Shown one piece after another: positions 21,301 to 34,358 of a DNA stretch of 64,000 bases. The DNA is from Ptiloglossa arizonensis (taxonomy: Eukaryota; Arthropoda; Insecta; Hymenoptera; Colletidae), in NCBI RefSeq assembly GCF_051014685.1, contig NW_027478540.1, positions 62,001 through 126,000 on the forward strand, given 5' to 3'. The notes below the pieces were generated by a model that had not been told where the DNA came from, made no database searches, and worked only from the letters and a program-made list of their open reading frames with translations. Numbering within the stretch: the stretch's first letter is position 1; each line of letters starts with the position of its first letter. The position numbers and the translations under genes are program-made.

Positions 21301-23139
21301 TCGTTTCTCCGTTTCTTTGTTCGTTTTTTTCCGTTTCTTTGTTCGTTTCCCGTTTCTTTCTTCGTTTTTCCGTGTCTTTGTTCGTTTCTGCGTTTCTTTC
21401 TTTGTTTCTCCGTTTCTTTGTTCGTTTCTCCGTTTATTTCTTCATTTCTCCATTTATTTCTCCGATTCTCCGTTTCGTTCTTCGTTTCTCCGTTTATTTC
21501 TTCGTTTCTCCATTTATTTCTCCGTTTCTTCGTTTCTTTCTTCGTTTCTCCGTTTCTTTGTTCGTTTCTCCGTTTCTTTCTTCGTTTCTCCGTTTCTTTG
21601 TTCGTTTCTCCGTTTCTTTCTTCGTTTCTCCGTTTCTATCTTCGTTTCTCCGTTTATTCCTCCGTTTCTCCATTTATTTCTCCGTTTCTCCGTTTCTTTG
21701 TTCGTGTCTCCGTTTCTTTGTTCGTTTCGCCGTTTCTTTGTTCGTTTCTCCGTTACTTTGTTCGTTTCTCCGTTTCTTTGTTCGTTTCACCGTTTCTTTG
21801 TTCGTTTCTCCGTTTCATTCTTCGTTTCTCCGTTTCTTTCTTCGTTTCTCCGTTTCTTTCTTCGTTTCTCCGTTTCTTTCTTCGTTTCCCGTTTCTTTGT
21901 TCGTTTCTCCGTTTCTTTGTTCGTTTCTCCGTTTCTTTCTTTGTTTCTCCGTTTCTTTGTTCGTTTCTCCGTTTATTTCTTCATTTCTCTATTTATTTCT
22001 CCGATTCTCCGTTTCTTTCTTCGTTTCTCCGTTTCTTTCTTCGTTTCTCCGTTTCTTTCTTCGTATCTCCGTTTCTTTCTTCGTTTCTCCGTTTATTACT
22101 TCGTTTCTCCATTTATTTCTCCGTTTCTCCGTTTCTTTGTTCGTTTCTCCGTCTCTTTGTTCGTTTCTCCGTTTCTTTGTTCGTTTCTCCGTTTCTTTGT
22201 TCGTTTCTCCGTTTCTTTCTCCGTTTCTCCGTTTCTTTCTTCTTTTTTCCGTTTCTTTCTTCGTTTCTCCGTTTATTTCTTCGTTTCTCCGTTTATTTCT
22301 TCGTTTTTCCGTTTCTTTCTTCGTTTCTCCGTTTCTTTCTTCGTATCTCCGTTTCCTTCTTCGTTTCTCAGTTTCTTTCTTCGTTTCTCCGTTTCTTTCT
22401 TCGTTTCTCCGTTTCTTTGTTCGTTTCTCCGTTTCTTTCTTCGTTTCTCCGTTTCTTTCTTCGTTTCTCCGTTTCATTCTCCGTTTCTCGGTTTATTTCT
22501 TCGTTCCTCCACTTATTTCTCCGATTCTCCGTTACTTTCTTCGTTTCTTCGTTTCTTTCTTCGTTACACCGTTTCTTTCTGCGTTCCTCCGTTTCTATCT
22601 TCGTTTCTCCGTTTCTTTCTTTGTTTCTCCGTTTCTTTCTTCGTTTCTCCGTTTCTTTGTTCGTTTCTCCGTTTCTTTCTTCGTTTCTTCGTTTCTTTCT
22701 TCGTTACTCCGTTTCTTTCTTCGTTTCTCCGTTTCTTTCTTCGTTTCTCCTTTTCTTTCTTCGTTTCTTCGTTTCTTTCTTCGTTACTCCGTTTCTTTCT
22801 TCGTTTCTCCGTTTCTTTTTTCGTTTGTCCGTTTGTTTCTTCGTTTCTCCATTTATTTCTCCGTTTCTCCGTTTCTTTCTTCGTTTCTCCGTTTCTTTCT
22901 TCGTTTCTCCGTTTATTTCTTCGTTTCTCCATTTATTTCTTCGTTTCTCCGTTTCTTTCTTCGTTTCTCCGTTTCTTTCTTCGTTTCTCCGTTTCTTTCT
23001 TCGTTTCTCCGTTTCTTCCTTTGTTTCTTCGTTTCTCAGTTTCTCCGTTTCTCCGTTTCTTTCTTCGTTTCCCCGTTTCTTCCTTTGTTTCTTCGTTTCT
23101 CAGTTTCTCCGTTTCTCCGTTTCTCCGTTTCTCCGTTTC
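18386..23139. repeat. Array A4, inversion centre at 20280/20281
   Basis: R to 20280, Y from 20281. The centre AAACGTTTG is an imperfect palindrome. The marker CAAAAAACGGTGAAACGG (20249-20266) lies only ~15 bp from the centre, so the 8-bp block is almost absent. The Y half shows irregular monomers (TTTCTTTTTGTTCG near 21253, TTCGTTTTTTTCCG near 21325, TTTCCCG losses near 21350 and 21886). It also shares long variant strings with the Y half of A8. Confidence 0.95.
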
Positions 23140-23354
23140 GATTAAATGATTATAATAGTTATAATTTCTATTATAAATCATTTGAGCTATAGTTAAATTA
23201 TTAACTAATACTCTAAATACATATTCAATGTATTTTTTAATCTCTTTAGCCTCCAGAAGAATTTCATTTATACTATTTACTGTATATAATAATTTACACA
23301 GAATCGGAAATAAATCTTATTATATATTTATTATAATTATTTTTTATTCACTTA
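23140..23354 (+). pseudogene. nad2: nad2 5' fragment, short arm (C4 left)
   Basis: Short subtype (ATAGTTATAATTTC, GAGCTATAG). A private change gives AAATTATTAACTAATAC instead of AAATTATACACTAATAC. It ends at TTCACTTA and enters spacer at TTTCACCAAAAATTTCG. Confidence 0.85.
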
Positions 23355-23876
23355 TTTCACCAAAAATTTCGATTCTTCATGTATTAATCAAATGTTAAAT
23401 TGATATATCTCATAGACAATTATTACTTTCCATGTTTTATAACTTTAAGAAACATCTCTTTACTTTGAAGTTCGATCAAAATCAATTGCTAGAGGCGAAT
23501 CAATCATTTTTAATGCATAAATAAGATGCACATTGTTCGATCATTATAGGGAACATGCATAAATGTAATATTCTGAACCCGCAATTACAAATCCCTGTAA
23601 CGTGGTAATTACATGGGTTGCCATCTACTGGAGAAAGGGTTAAACTACACTTAAGGGGTGAAACCACCTGGCGGAGAAACGCTCAAGTTAATCGAGGAAT
23701 TGTTCTAATTTCCACAAATATTATAGATGGCGCGACAAGTACAATCTACCGACATTACAGACAAGTATTTCCATTTGTATGATATTCCCTACCGTGCGAT
23801 AAAATAAATAACTACTTTTGTACAAACTTTTGTATGTTTCATTTTTCGAATAAATGTAAAATTAAACCTTCCACGG
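23355..23876. repeat. C4 nuclear spacer with internal deletion
   Basis: The satellite monomer is cut off after GGGAACATGCATAAATGTA (about 23575) and joins directly to ATATTCTGAACCCGC of the unique block. This removes roughly the second half of the monomer and the first part of the unique block, including one of its two direct repeats. The second half of the inverted repeat reads CAAATATTATAGATGGC, a small insertion. C4 is the shortest core. Confidence 0.85.
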
Positions 23877-24605
23877 TAAATTTTATTCTTGAATTTATTA
23901 ATGTTTCTAGGACGATTTAGTTCAGTATAAAGAGTGCTATAGGTGGAAAATTTGTGCACATAACAATTATTGAGCATAAAATAATTTTTCTTTTATTAGA
24001 GGTTAATATATTAAATAGGGAAGAGAAGTTAATCTTTATTATTTTAAATATAAAAATTAAAATTAAAGAAATTATTGAATATAGAATGAAATATTTTAAA
24101 AATGTATTTTTGTTAATTATTAATAAAGTAACTATAATAGATGCTTGTGTAACAGATGAATATCCTATAATAATTATGATTGATTTTTTTGTTTAAGCAA
24201 ATGATAGGGGCAATAATTACATTAATTAGGAAAATAAAATAAATTTCATTATTAAATTTTAATATGATTTCTATAATAATCATAGGGATTAATTTTATTA
24301 AAGTTATTATAAAGAATAGATTAATTCAATTTAATGAATAAATTAAAGAAATGAATCGAACATTTAAAGAGTACATCCCAATTTTTAAGATAAATGAAAA
24401 AAAAATAATTATTATAACTAAACAATTAGATTTATTTCCGATTCTGTGTAAATTATTATATATAGTAAATAGTCTAAATAAAATTCTTCTGGAGGCTAAA
24501 GGGATTCAAAAACATATTAAATATGTCTTTAGACTATTAGTGTATAATTTATCTATAGCTCAAATGATTTATAATGGAAATTATAAATATTATAATCATT
24601 TAATC
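23877..24605 (-). pseudogene. nad2: nad2 arm, 3'-truncated, mosaic (C4 right)
   Basis: A long arm by length, but its 5' end mixes subtypes. It has ATAGCTCAAATG and GTGTATAATTT like the short arms, and TATAAATATTATAATC like the long arms. The array junction is TTTAATC|GAATCGG. It carries the family TAA (TTTAGTTCAG on + also differs). Gene conversion between arms is a likely cause. Confidence 0.85.
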
Positions 24606-27600
24606 GAATCGGAGAAACGGAGAAACGGAGAAACGATGAAACGAAGAAAGAAACGGAGAAACGAAGAAAGAAACGGAGAAATGAAGAATGAAACGAAGAA
24701 ACGAAGAAAGAAACGGAGAAACGAAGAAATAAACAGAGAAACGGAGAAACGAAGAAAGAAACATAGAAACGAACAAAGAAACGCAGAAACGAAGAATGAA
24801 ACGGAGAAACGAAGAAATAAACGGAGAAATGAAGAAAGAAACGGAGAAACGAAGAAAGAAACGGAGAGACGAAGAAAGAAACGGAGAATCGGAGAAATAA
24901 ATGGAGAAACGAAGAAATAAACCGAGAAACGGAGAAAGAAACGGAGAAACGAACAAAGAAACGGAGAAACGAAGAAAGAAACGGAGAAACGAACAAAGAA
25001 ACGGAGAAACGGAGAAAGAAACGGAGTAACGAAGAAAGAAACGAAGAAACGAACAAAGAAACGGAGAAACGAACAAAGAAACGGAGAAACGAAGAAAGAA
25101 ACGGAGAAACGCAGAAATAAATGGAGAAACGAAGAAATAAACGGAGAAACGAAGAAAGAAACGGAGAAACGTAGAAAGAAACGGAGAAACAAAGAAAGAA
25201 ACGGAGTAACGAAGAAAGAAACGGAGAAACTGAGAAATAAATGGAGAAACGAAGAAATAAACCGAGAAACGGAGAAAGAAACGGAGAAACGAACAAAGAA
25301 ACGGAGAAACGAAGAAAGAAACGGAGAAACGAACAAAGAAACGGAGAAACGGAGAAAGAAACGGAGTAACGAAGAAAGAAACGAAGAAACGAACAAAGAA
25401 ACGGAGAAACGAACAAAGAAACGGAGAAACGAAGAAAGAAACGGAGAAACGCAGAAATAAATGGAGAAACGAAGAAATAAACGGAGAAACGAAGAAAGAA
25501 ACGGAGTAACGAAGAAAGAAACGGAGAAACTAAGAAATAAATGGAGAAACGATGAAATAAACGGAGAAACGAACAAAGAAACGGAGAAACGAAGAAATAA
25601 ACGGAGAAACGAAGAATGAAACGGAGAAACGTAGAAAGAAACGGAGAAACAAAGAAAGAAACGGAGTAACGAAGAAAGAAACGGAGAAACTGAGAAATAA
25701 ATGGAGAAACGAAAAAATAAACGGAGAAACGAACAAAGAAACGGAGTAACGAAGAAAGAAACGGACAAACTGAGAAATAAATGGAGAAACGAAGAAATAA
25801 ACGGAGAAACGAACAAAGAAACGGAGAAACGAAGAAAGAAACGGAGAAACGAAGAAAGAAACGGGGAAACGAAGAAAGAAACGGAGAAACGAAGAATGAA
25901 ACGGAGAAACGAAGAAAGATACGGAGAAACGAAGAGAGAAACGGAGAAACGGAGAAGTAAATGGAGAAACGAAGAAATAAACGGAGAAACGAAGAAAGAA
26001 ACGGAGAAACGAACAAAGAAACGGAGAAACGAAGAAAGAAACGGAGAAACGAAGAAAGAAACGGAGTAACGAAGAAAGAAACGGAGAAACTAAGAAATAA
26101 ATGGAGAAACGATGAAATAAACGGAGAAACGAATAAAGAAACGGAGAAACGAAGAAATAAACGGAGAAACGAAGAATGAAACGGAGAAACGTAGAAAGAA
26201 ACGGAGAAACAAAGAAAGAAACGGAGTAACGAAGAAAGAAACGGAGAAACTGAGAAATAAATGGAGAAACGAAAAAATAAACGGAGAAACGAAGAAAGAA
26301 ACGGAGTAACGAAGAAAGAAACAAAGAAACGAAGAAAGAAACGGAGAAACGAAGAATGAAACGGAGAAACGAAGAAAGGAACGGAGAAACGAAGAATGAA
26401 ACGGAGAAACAAAGAAAGATACGGAGAAACTGAGAGAGAAACGGAGAAACGGAGAAGTAAATGGAGAAACGAAGAAAGAAACGGAGTAACGAAGAAAGAA
26501 ACGGAGAAACTAAGAAATAAATGGAGAAACGATGAAATAAACGGAGAAACGAATAAAGAAACGGAGAAACGAAGAAATAAACGGAGAAACGAAGAATGAA
26601 ACGGAGAAACGTAGAAAGAAACGGAGAAACAAAGAAAGAAACGGAGTAACGAAGAAAGAAACGGAGAAACTGAGAAATAAATGGAGAAACGAAAAAATAA
26701 ACGGAGAAACGAAGAAAGAAACGGAGTAACGAAGAAAGAAACAAAGAAACGAAGAAAGAAACGGAGAAACGAAGAATGAAACGGAGAAACGAAGAAAGGA
26801 ACGGAGAAACGAAGAATGAAACGGAGAAACAAAGAAAGATACGGAGAAACTGAGAGAGAAACGGAGAAACGGAGAAGTAAATGGAGAAACGAAGAAATAA
26901 ACCGAGAAACGGAGAAAGATACGGAGAAACGAAGAGAGAAACGGAGAAACGGAGAAGTAAATGCAGAAACGAAGAAATAAACGGAGAAACGAAGAAAGAA
27001 ACGGAGAAACGAAGAATGAAACGGAGAAACGAAGAAAGAAACGGAAAAACGAAAAATGAAACGGAGAAACGAAGAAAGATACGGAGAAACGAAGAGAGAA
27101 ACGGAGAAACGGAGAAATAAATGGAGAAACGAAGAAATAAAAGGAGAAACGAACAAAGAAACGGTGAAACGAAGAAAGAAACGGAGAAACTGAGAAATAA
27201 ATGGAGAAACGAAGAAATAAACCGAGAAACGGAGAAACGAACAAAGAAACGGAGAAACGAAGAAAGAAAAGGAGAAACGAACAAAGAAACGGAGAAACGG
27301 AGAAAGAAACGGAGTAACGAAGAAAGAAATGAAGAAACGAACGAAGAAACGGAGAAACGAACAAAGAAACGGAGAAACGAAGAAATAAACGGAGAAACGA
27401 AGAATGAAACGGAGAAACGTAGAAAGAAACGGAGAAACAAAGAAAGAAACGGAGTAATGAAGAAAGAAACGGAGAAACTGAGAAATAAATGGAGAAACGA
27501 AAAAATAAACGGAGAAACGAACAAAGAAACGGAGAAACGAAGAAAGAAACGGAGAAACGAAGAAAGAAACGGAGAAACGAAGAACGAAACGGAGAAACGA

Positions 27601-30600
27601 ACAAAGAAACGGAGAAACGAAGAAAGAAACGGAGAAGCGAACAAAGAAACGGAGAAACGGGGAATGAAACGGAGTAACGAAGAAAGAAACGAAGAAACGA
27701 AGAAAGAAACGGAGAAACGTAGAATGAAAAGGAGAAACGAAGAAAGAAACGGAGTAACGAAGAAAGAAACGGAGAAACTGAGACATAAATGGAGAAACGA
27801 AGAAATAAACGGAGAAACGAACAAAGAAACGGAGAAACGAAGAAAGAAACGGAGTAACGAAGAAAGAAACAAAGAAACGAAGAAAGAAACGGATAAACGA
27901 AGAATGAAACGGAGAAACGAAGAAAGGAACGGAGAAACGAAGAATGAAACGGAGAAACAAAGAAAGATACGGAGAAACGAAGAGAGAAACGGAGAAACGG
28001 AGAAGTAAATGGAGAAACGAAGAAATAAACCGAGAAACGGAGAAAGATACGGAGAAACGAAGAGAGAAACGGAGAAACGGAGAAGTAAATGGAGAAACGA
28101 AGAAATAAACGGAGAAACGAAGAAAGAAACGGAGAAACGAAGAATGAAACGGAGAAACGAAGAAAGAAACGGAAAAACGAAGAATGAAACGGAGAAAAGA
28201 AGAATGATACGGAGAAACAAAGAGAGAAACGGAGAAACGGAGAAATAAATGGAGAAACGAAGAAATAAAAGGAGAAACGAACAAAGAAACGGTGAAACGA
28301 AGAAAGAAACGGAGAAACTGAGAAATAAATGGAGAAACGAAGAAATAAACCGAGAAACGGAGAAACGAACAAAGAAACGGAGAAACGCAGAAATAAATGG
28401 AGAAACGAAGAAATAAACGGAGAAACGAAGAAAGAAACTGAGAAACGTAGAAAGAAACGGAGAAACAAAGAAAGAAACGGAGTAACGAAGAAAGAAACGG
28501 AGAAACTGAGAAATAATTGGAGAAACGAAGATATAAACGGAGAAACGAGCAAAGAAACGGAGAAACGAACAAAGAAACGGAGAAACGAAGAAAGAAACGG
28601 AGAAACGAAGAAAGAAACGGGGAAACGAAGAAAGAAACGGAGAAACGAAGAATGAAACGGAGAAACGAAGAAAGAAACGGAGAAACGAAGAAATAAACGG
28701 AGAAATGAAGAAAGAAACCGAGAAACGGAGAAACGAACAAAGAAACGGAGAAACGGAGAAATAAATGGGGAAACGAACAAAAAAATGGAGAAACGAACAA
28801 AGAAACGGAGAAACGAAGAAAGAAACGGAGAAACGGATAAATAAATGGAGAAACGAACAAAGAAACGGAGTAACGAAGAAAGAAACGGAGAAACTGTGAA
28901 ATAAATGGAGAAACGAAGATATAAACGGAGAAACGAACAAAGAAACGGAGAAACGAACAAAGAAACGGAGTAACGAAGAAAGAAACGGAGAAACTGAGAA
29001 ATAAATGGAGAAACGAAGAAATAAACGGAGAAACGAACAAAGAAACGGAGAAACGAAGAAAGAAACGGAGAAACGAAGAAAGAAACGGGGAAACGAAGAA
29101 AGAAACGGAGAAACGAAGAATGAAACGGAGAAACGAAGAAAGAAACGGAGAAACGAAGAAATAAACGGAGAAATGAAGAAAGAAACCGAGAAACGGAGAA
29201 ACGAACAAAGAAACGGAGAAACGAACAAAGAAACAGAGAAACGGAGAAATAAATGGGGAAACGAACAAAAAAATGGAGAAACGAACAAAGAAACGGAGAA
29301 ACGAAGAAAGAAACGGAGAAACGGATAAATAAATGGAGAAACGAACAAAGAAACGGAGTAACGAAGAAAGAAACGGAGAAACTGTGAAATAAATGGAGAA
29401 ACGAAGAAATAAACGGAGAAACGAACAAAGAAACGGAGAAACGAAGAAAGAAACGGAGTAACGAAGAAAGAAACGGAGAAACTGAGAAATAAATGGAGAA
29501 ACGAAGAAATAAACGGAGAAACGAACAAAGAAACGGAGAAACGAAGAAAGAAACGGAGAAACGAAGAAAGAAACGGGGAAACGAAGAAAGAAACGGAGAA
29601 ACGAAGAAAGAAACGGAGAAACGAAGAAAGAATCGGAGAAACGAACAAAGAAACGGAGAAACGAAGAAAGAAACGGAGAAGCGAACGAAGAAACGGAGAA
29701 ACGGGGAATGAAACGGAGTAACGAAGAAAGAAACGAAGAAACGAAGAAAGAAACGGAGAAACGTAGAATGAAACTGAGAAACGAAGAAAGAAACGGAGTA
29801 ACGAAGAAAGAAACGGAGAAACTGAGAAATAAATGGAGAAACGAAGAAATAAACGGAGAAACGAACAAAGAAACGGGGAAACGAAGAATGAAACGGAGAA
29901 ACGAAGAAAGAAACGGAGTAACGAAGAAAGAAACAAAGAAACGAAGAAAGAAACGGAGAAACGAAGAATGAAACGGAGAAACGAAGAGAGAAACGGAGAA
30001 ACGAAGAAATAAACCGAGAAACGGAGAAAGATACGGAGAAACGAAGAGAGAAACGGAGAAACGGGGAAGTAAATGGAGAAACGAAGAAATAAACGGAGAA
30101 ACGAAGAAAGAAACGGAGAAACGAAGAATGAATCGGAGAAACGAAGAAAGAAACGGAAAAACGAAGAATGGAACGGAGAAACGAAGAAAGATACGGAGAA
30201 ACAAAGAGAGAAACGGAGAAACGGAGAAATAAATGGAGAAACGAAGAAATAAAAGGAGAAACGAACAAAGAAACGGTGAAACGAAGAAAGAAACGGAGAA
30301 ACTGAGAAATAAATGGAGAAACGAAGAAATAAACGGAGAAACGAACAAAGAAACGGAGAAACGAAGAAAGAAACGGAAAAACGAAGAAAGAAACGGAGTA
30401 ACGAAGAAAGAAACAAAGAAACGAAGAAAGAAACGGAGAAACGAAGAATGAAACGGAGAAACGAAGAAAGAAACGGAGAAACGAAGAATGAAACGGAGAA
30501 ACTGAGAAATAAATGGAGAAACGAAAAAATAAACGGAGAAACGAACAAAGAAACGGAGAAACGAAGAATGAAACGGAGAGACGAAGAAAGATACGGAGAA

Positions 30601-32991
30601 ACGAAGAGAGAAACGGAGAAACGGAGAAGTAAATGGAGAAACGAAGAAATAAACGGAGAAACGAAGAAAGAAACGGAGAAACGAACAAAGAAACGGAGAA
30701 ACGAAGAAAGAAACGGAGTCACGAAGAAAGAAACGGAGAAACTAAGAAATAAATGGAGAAACGATGAAATAAACGGAGAAACGAACAAAGAAACGGAGAA
30801 ACGAAGAAATAAACGGAGAAACGAAGAAAGAAACGGAGAAACGTAGAAAGAAACGGAGAAACAAAGAAAGAAACGGAGTAACGAAGAAAGAAACGGAGAA
30901 ACGAAGAAAGAAACGGAGTAACGAAGAAAGAAACAAAGAAACGAAGAAAGAAACGGAGAAACGATGAAAGAAACGGAGAAGCGAAGAAAGAAACGGAGAA
31001 ACGAAGAAAGTAACGGAGAAACGAAGAAAGAAACGGAGAAACGAAGAAAGAAACGGAGAAACGAAGAAAGAAACGGAGAAACGAAGAAAGAAACGGAGTA
31101 ACGAAGAAAGAAACGAAGAAACGAACAAAGAAACGGAGAAACGAAGAAAGAAACGGAGAAACGGAGAAATAAATGGAGAAACGAACAAAGAAACGGAGAA
31201 ACGGAGAAATAAATGGAGAAACGAAGAAATAAACGGAGAATCGATGAAAGAAACGGAGGAACGAAGAAAGAAACGGAGAAACGATGAAAGAAACGGAGAA
31301 ACAAAGAAAGAAACGAACAAACGAAGAAAGAAACGGAGAAACGGAAAAACCGAGAAACGGAGAAACGGAGAAACCGAGAAACGGAGAAACCGAGAGACGG
31401 AGAAACGGAGAAACCGAGAAACGGAGAAACGGAGATACGGAGAAACGGAGAAACGGAGAAACGGAGAAACGGAGAAACGTTTCTTTGTTCGTTTCTCCGT
31501 TTATTTCTTCGTTTCTCCATTTATTTCTCTGTTTCTCCGTTTCTTTCTTCGTTTCTCCGTTTCTTTGTTCGTTTCTCCGTTTCTTTCTTCGTATCTCCGC
31601 TTCTTTCTTCGTTTCTCCGTTTCTTTCTTCGTTTCTCCGTTTCTTACTTCGTTTCTCCGTTTCTTTCTTCGTTTCACCGTTTCTTTGTTCGTTTCTCCGT
31701 TTATTTCTTCGTTTCTCCATTTATTTCTCCGTTTCTCCGTTTCTTTGTTCGTTTCTCCGTTTCTTTGTTCGTTTCTCCGTTTCTTTGTTCGTTTCTCCGT
31801 TTCTTTCTTTGTTTCTCCGTTTCTTTCTTCGTTTCTCCGTTTATTTCTTCGTTTCTCCATTTATTTCTCCGTTTCTCCGTTTCTTTCTTCGTTTCTCCGT
31901 TTCTTTGTTCGTTTCTCCGTTTCTTTCTTCGTATCTCCGTTTCTTTCTTCGTTTCTCCGTTTCTTTCTTCGTTTCTCCGTTTCTTACTTCGTTTCTCCGT
32001 TTCTTTCTTCGTTTCTCCGTTTATTTCTTCGTTCCTCCATTTATTTCTCCGTTTCTCCCTTTCTCCGTTTCTTTGTTCGTTTCTCCGTTTCTTTGTTCGT
32101 TTCTCCGTTTCTTCCTTCGTTTCTCCGTTTATTTCTTCGTTTCTCCATTTATTTCTCCGTTTCTCCGTTTCTTTGTTCGTTTCTCCGTTTCTTTGTTCGT
32201 TTCTCCGTTTCTTTGTTCGTTTCTCCGTTTCTTTCTTTGTTTCTCCGTTTCTTTCTTCGTTTCTCCGTTTATTTCTTCGTTTCTCCATTTATTTCTCCGT
32301 TTCTCCGTTTCTTTCTTCGTTTCTCCGATTCTTTCTTCGTTTCTCCGTTTATTTCTTCGTTTCTCCATTTATTTCTCCGTTTCCCCGTTTATTTCTTCGT
32401 TTCTCCATTTATTTCTCTGTTTCTCCGTTTCTTTCTTCGTTTCTCCGTTTCTTTGTTCGTTTCTCCGTTTCTTTCTTCGTATCTCCGCTTCTTTCTTCGT
32501 TTCTCCGTTTCTTTCTTCGTTTCTCCGTTTCTTACTTCGCTTCTCCATTTCTTTCTTCGTTTCTTCGTTTCTTTCTTCGTATCTCCGTTTCTTTCTTCGT
32601 TTCTCCGTCTCTTTCTTCGTTTCTCCGTTTCTTTCTTCGTTTCTTTGTTTCTTTCTTCGTTACTCCGTTTCTTTCTTCGTTTTTCCGTTTCTTTCCTCGT
32701 TTCTCCGTTTCTTTGTTCGTTTCTCCGTTTATTTCTTCGTTTCTCCATTTATTTCTTCGTTTCTCCATTTATTTATCCGTTTCTCCGTTTCTTTCTTCGT
32801 TTGTCCGTTTCTTTCTTCGTTTCTCTGTTTGTTTCTTCGTTTCTCCATTTATTTCTCCGTTTCTCCGTTTCTTTGTTCGTTTCTCCGTTTCTTTGTTCGT
32901 TTCTCCGCTCCTTTCTTCTTTTCTCCGTTTCTTCCTTCGTTTCTTTGTTTCTCCGTTTCTCCGTTTCTCCGTTTCTCCGTTTCTCCGTTTC
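24606..32991. repeat. Array A5, inversion centre at 31478/31479
   Basis: R for 6.9 kb, then Y for 1.5 kb, so very asymmetric. The centre is AGAAACGTTTCT. An 8-bp block of about 140 bp (from about 31338) lies on the R side. Frequent diagnostic monomers are ACGGAGTAACG and AACTGAGAAATAAATGG. The R side shows clear higher-order repeats: an exact 420-bp duplication, and blocks repeated at offsets of 1,128 and about 488 bp. Confidence 0.95.
26043..26882. repeat. 420-bp exact tandem duplication within A5
   Basis: 26043-26462 and 26463-26882 are identical by line-by-line comparison, including rare monomers GAATAAAG, GATGAAATAAAC, AAAGATACGG and ACTGAGAGAG. The period of 420 bp is 21 monomers. Complete identity among variable monomers means a recent unequal exchange or an assembly duplication. 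Confidence 0.92.
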
Positions 32992-33426
32992 GATTAAATG
33001 ATTATAATATTTATAATTTCTATTATAAATCATTTGATCTATAGTTAAGTTAGACACTAATACTCTAAATACATATTTAATATATTTTTTAGTCTCTTTA
33101 GCCTCCAGGAGAATTTTATTTATACTATTTACTATATATAATAATTTACACAGAATCGGAAATGAATCTAATTATTTATTTATAATAATTATTTTTTTTC
33201 ACTTATCTTAAAAATTGGGATGTCCTCTTTAAATGTTCGATTCATTTCTTTAATTTATTCATTAGATTGAATTAATCTATTCTTTATAATAACTTTAATA
33301 AAATTAATCCCTATCATTATTATAGAACTCATATTAAAATTTAATAATGAAATTTATTTTATTTGCCTAATTAATGTAATTATTGCCCCTATCATTTGCT
33401 TGAACAAAAAAATCAATCATAATAAT

Positions 33427-34061
33427 TGTAGTATCGGATTTTCGGCGTCCGCTTAAGCCTGCTTCGAGCGTAGGCCTAAACAAGATAACGTGCGCGGTTG
33501 GACTCGAGTTGAAGGAAACATTTAGCGCCGATCGGCCCGCTAGTTTTCCTGGAAGGCACGAGTATCCTTTACAGGGTGTCTTGTGCGACGACCGAGCGTG
33601 AGAGTGCCTGGGGATGAAAGGAAATACATGTGGTTCGGAGAAAGTGAAGAGTGTTTAGAAAAGACGGGTGATTGGGATGGCCGAGCGTGGCCGAATGTCT
33701 GAAGTGAGAGAGACTGAGGATTGGAATGAAAGAGAATGAATGGGAATGACTATATAGAGCGCGAGAAGAACGTAGGAACATAGTATGACAAAGTATGACG
33801 ACGAGAGTATGTCCGAAGAGTGTGTCGCGGACGGTATGACTAAAAAGACGATAAGACGAGACAACTAAAAGACGTATCCAGCGAAACTAACCACTGACAC
33901 TACATCTAACACTACCATCATTGTAATATATAATATTATTAAATATACTTTAATATACCACATCAGAGCAATAGTTATTTGGGGGCTCGTACGGGGATAA
34001 ATCATTCAAAAGGATCTCTCCTCCAGAGATCCAAGTGATAGGAGGAGAGAACGAAACAACA
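33427..34061 (+). mobile_element. LTR-type retrotransposon remnant in nad2 (C5)
   Basis: Same 635-bp element as in C1, here on + strand, with TAAT duplications at 33423-33426 and 34062-34065. Identical length, insertion point and target duplication mean that the insertion preceded the inverted duplication of C1/C5. The TATA-like CTATATAGA is at about 33751-33759. Differences from the C1 copy are few (for example ATAACGTGCGCGG for ATATCGTGCGCGG; GTCCGAAGAG for GCCCGAAGAG). Confidence 0.75.
33980..33998 (+). promoter_or_regulatory. tRNA-Pro-type primer-binding site (C5 element)
   Basis: TGGGGGCTCGTACGGGGAT, identical to the C1 copy. It is followed by a 63-bp leader containing GGATCTCTCCTCCAGAGATCC-type hairpin halves (stem GGATCTCT/AGAGATCC), and then the element end. 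Confidence 0.7.
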
Positions 34062-34358
34062 TAATTATAGGATATTCATCTGTTATACAAACATCTATTA
34101 TAGATATTTTATTAATAATTTACAAAAGTACATTTTTCACATATTTCATTTTATATTCAAAAATTTCTTTAATTTTAATTTTTATATTTAATATACTAAA
34201 GATTAACTCTTCTTCCTTATTTAATATATTAACCTCTAATAAAAGAAAAATTATTTTATACTCAATAATTATTATGTACACAAATTTCCCACCTATAGCA
34301 CACTTTATACTGAAATAAATCGTCCTAGAAACATTAATAAATTCAAGAATAAAATTTA

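Larger units (their letters stand above)
32992..34358 (+). pseudogene. nad2: nad2 arm split by LTR-type element (C5 left)
   Basis: Inverted counterpart of 7680-9047, with the same 3' truncation and the same interrupted site. Flanks of the insertion read AATAAT|element|TAATTATAGG. The family TAA before IVLE is present. The spacer joins at AAAATTTA|CCGTGGAAGG. Confidence 0.88.

Noticed and set aside
24553..31520. Overlapping frames of 1,400-2,000 codons on the minus strand of A5
   Set aside because: Same composition effect. Mutually overlapping frames of equal quality and no codon-position bias are expected of a 20-bp repeat, not a gene.
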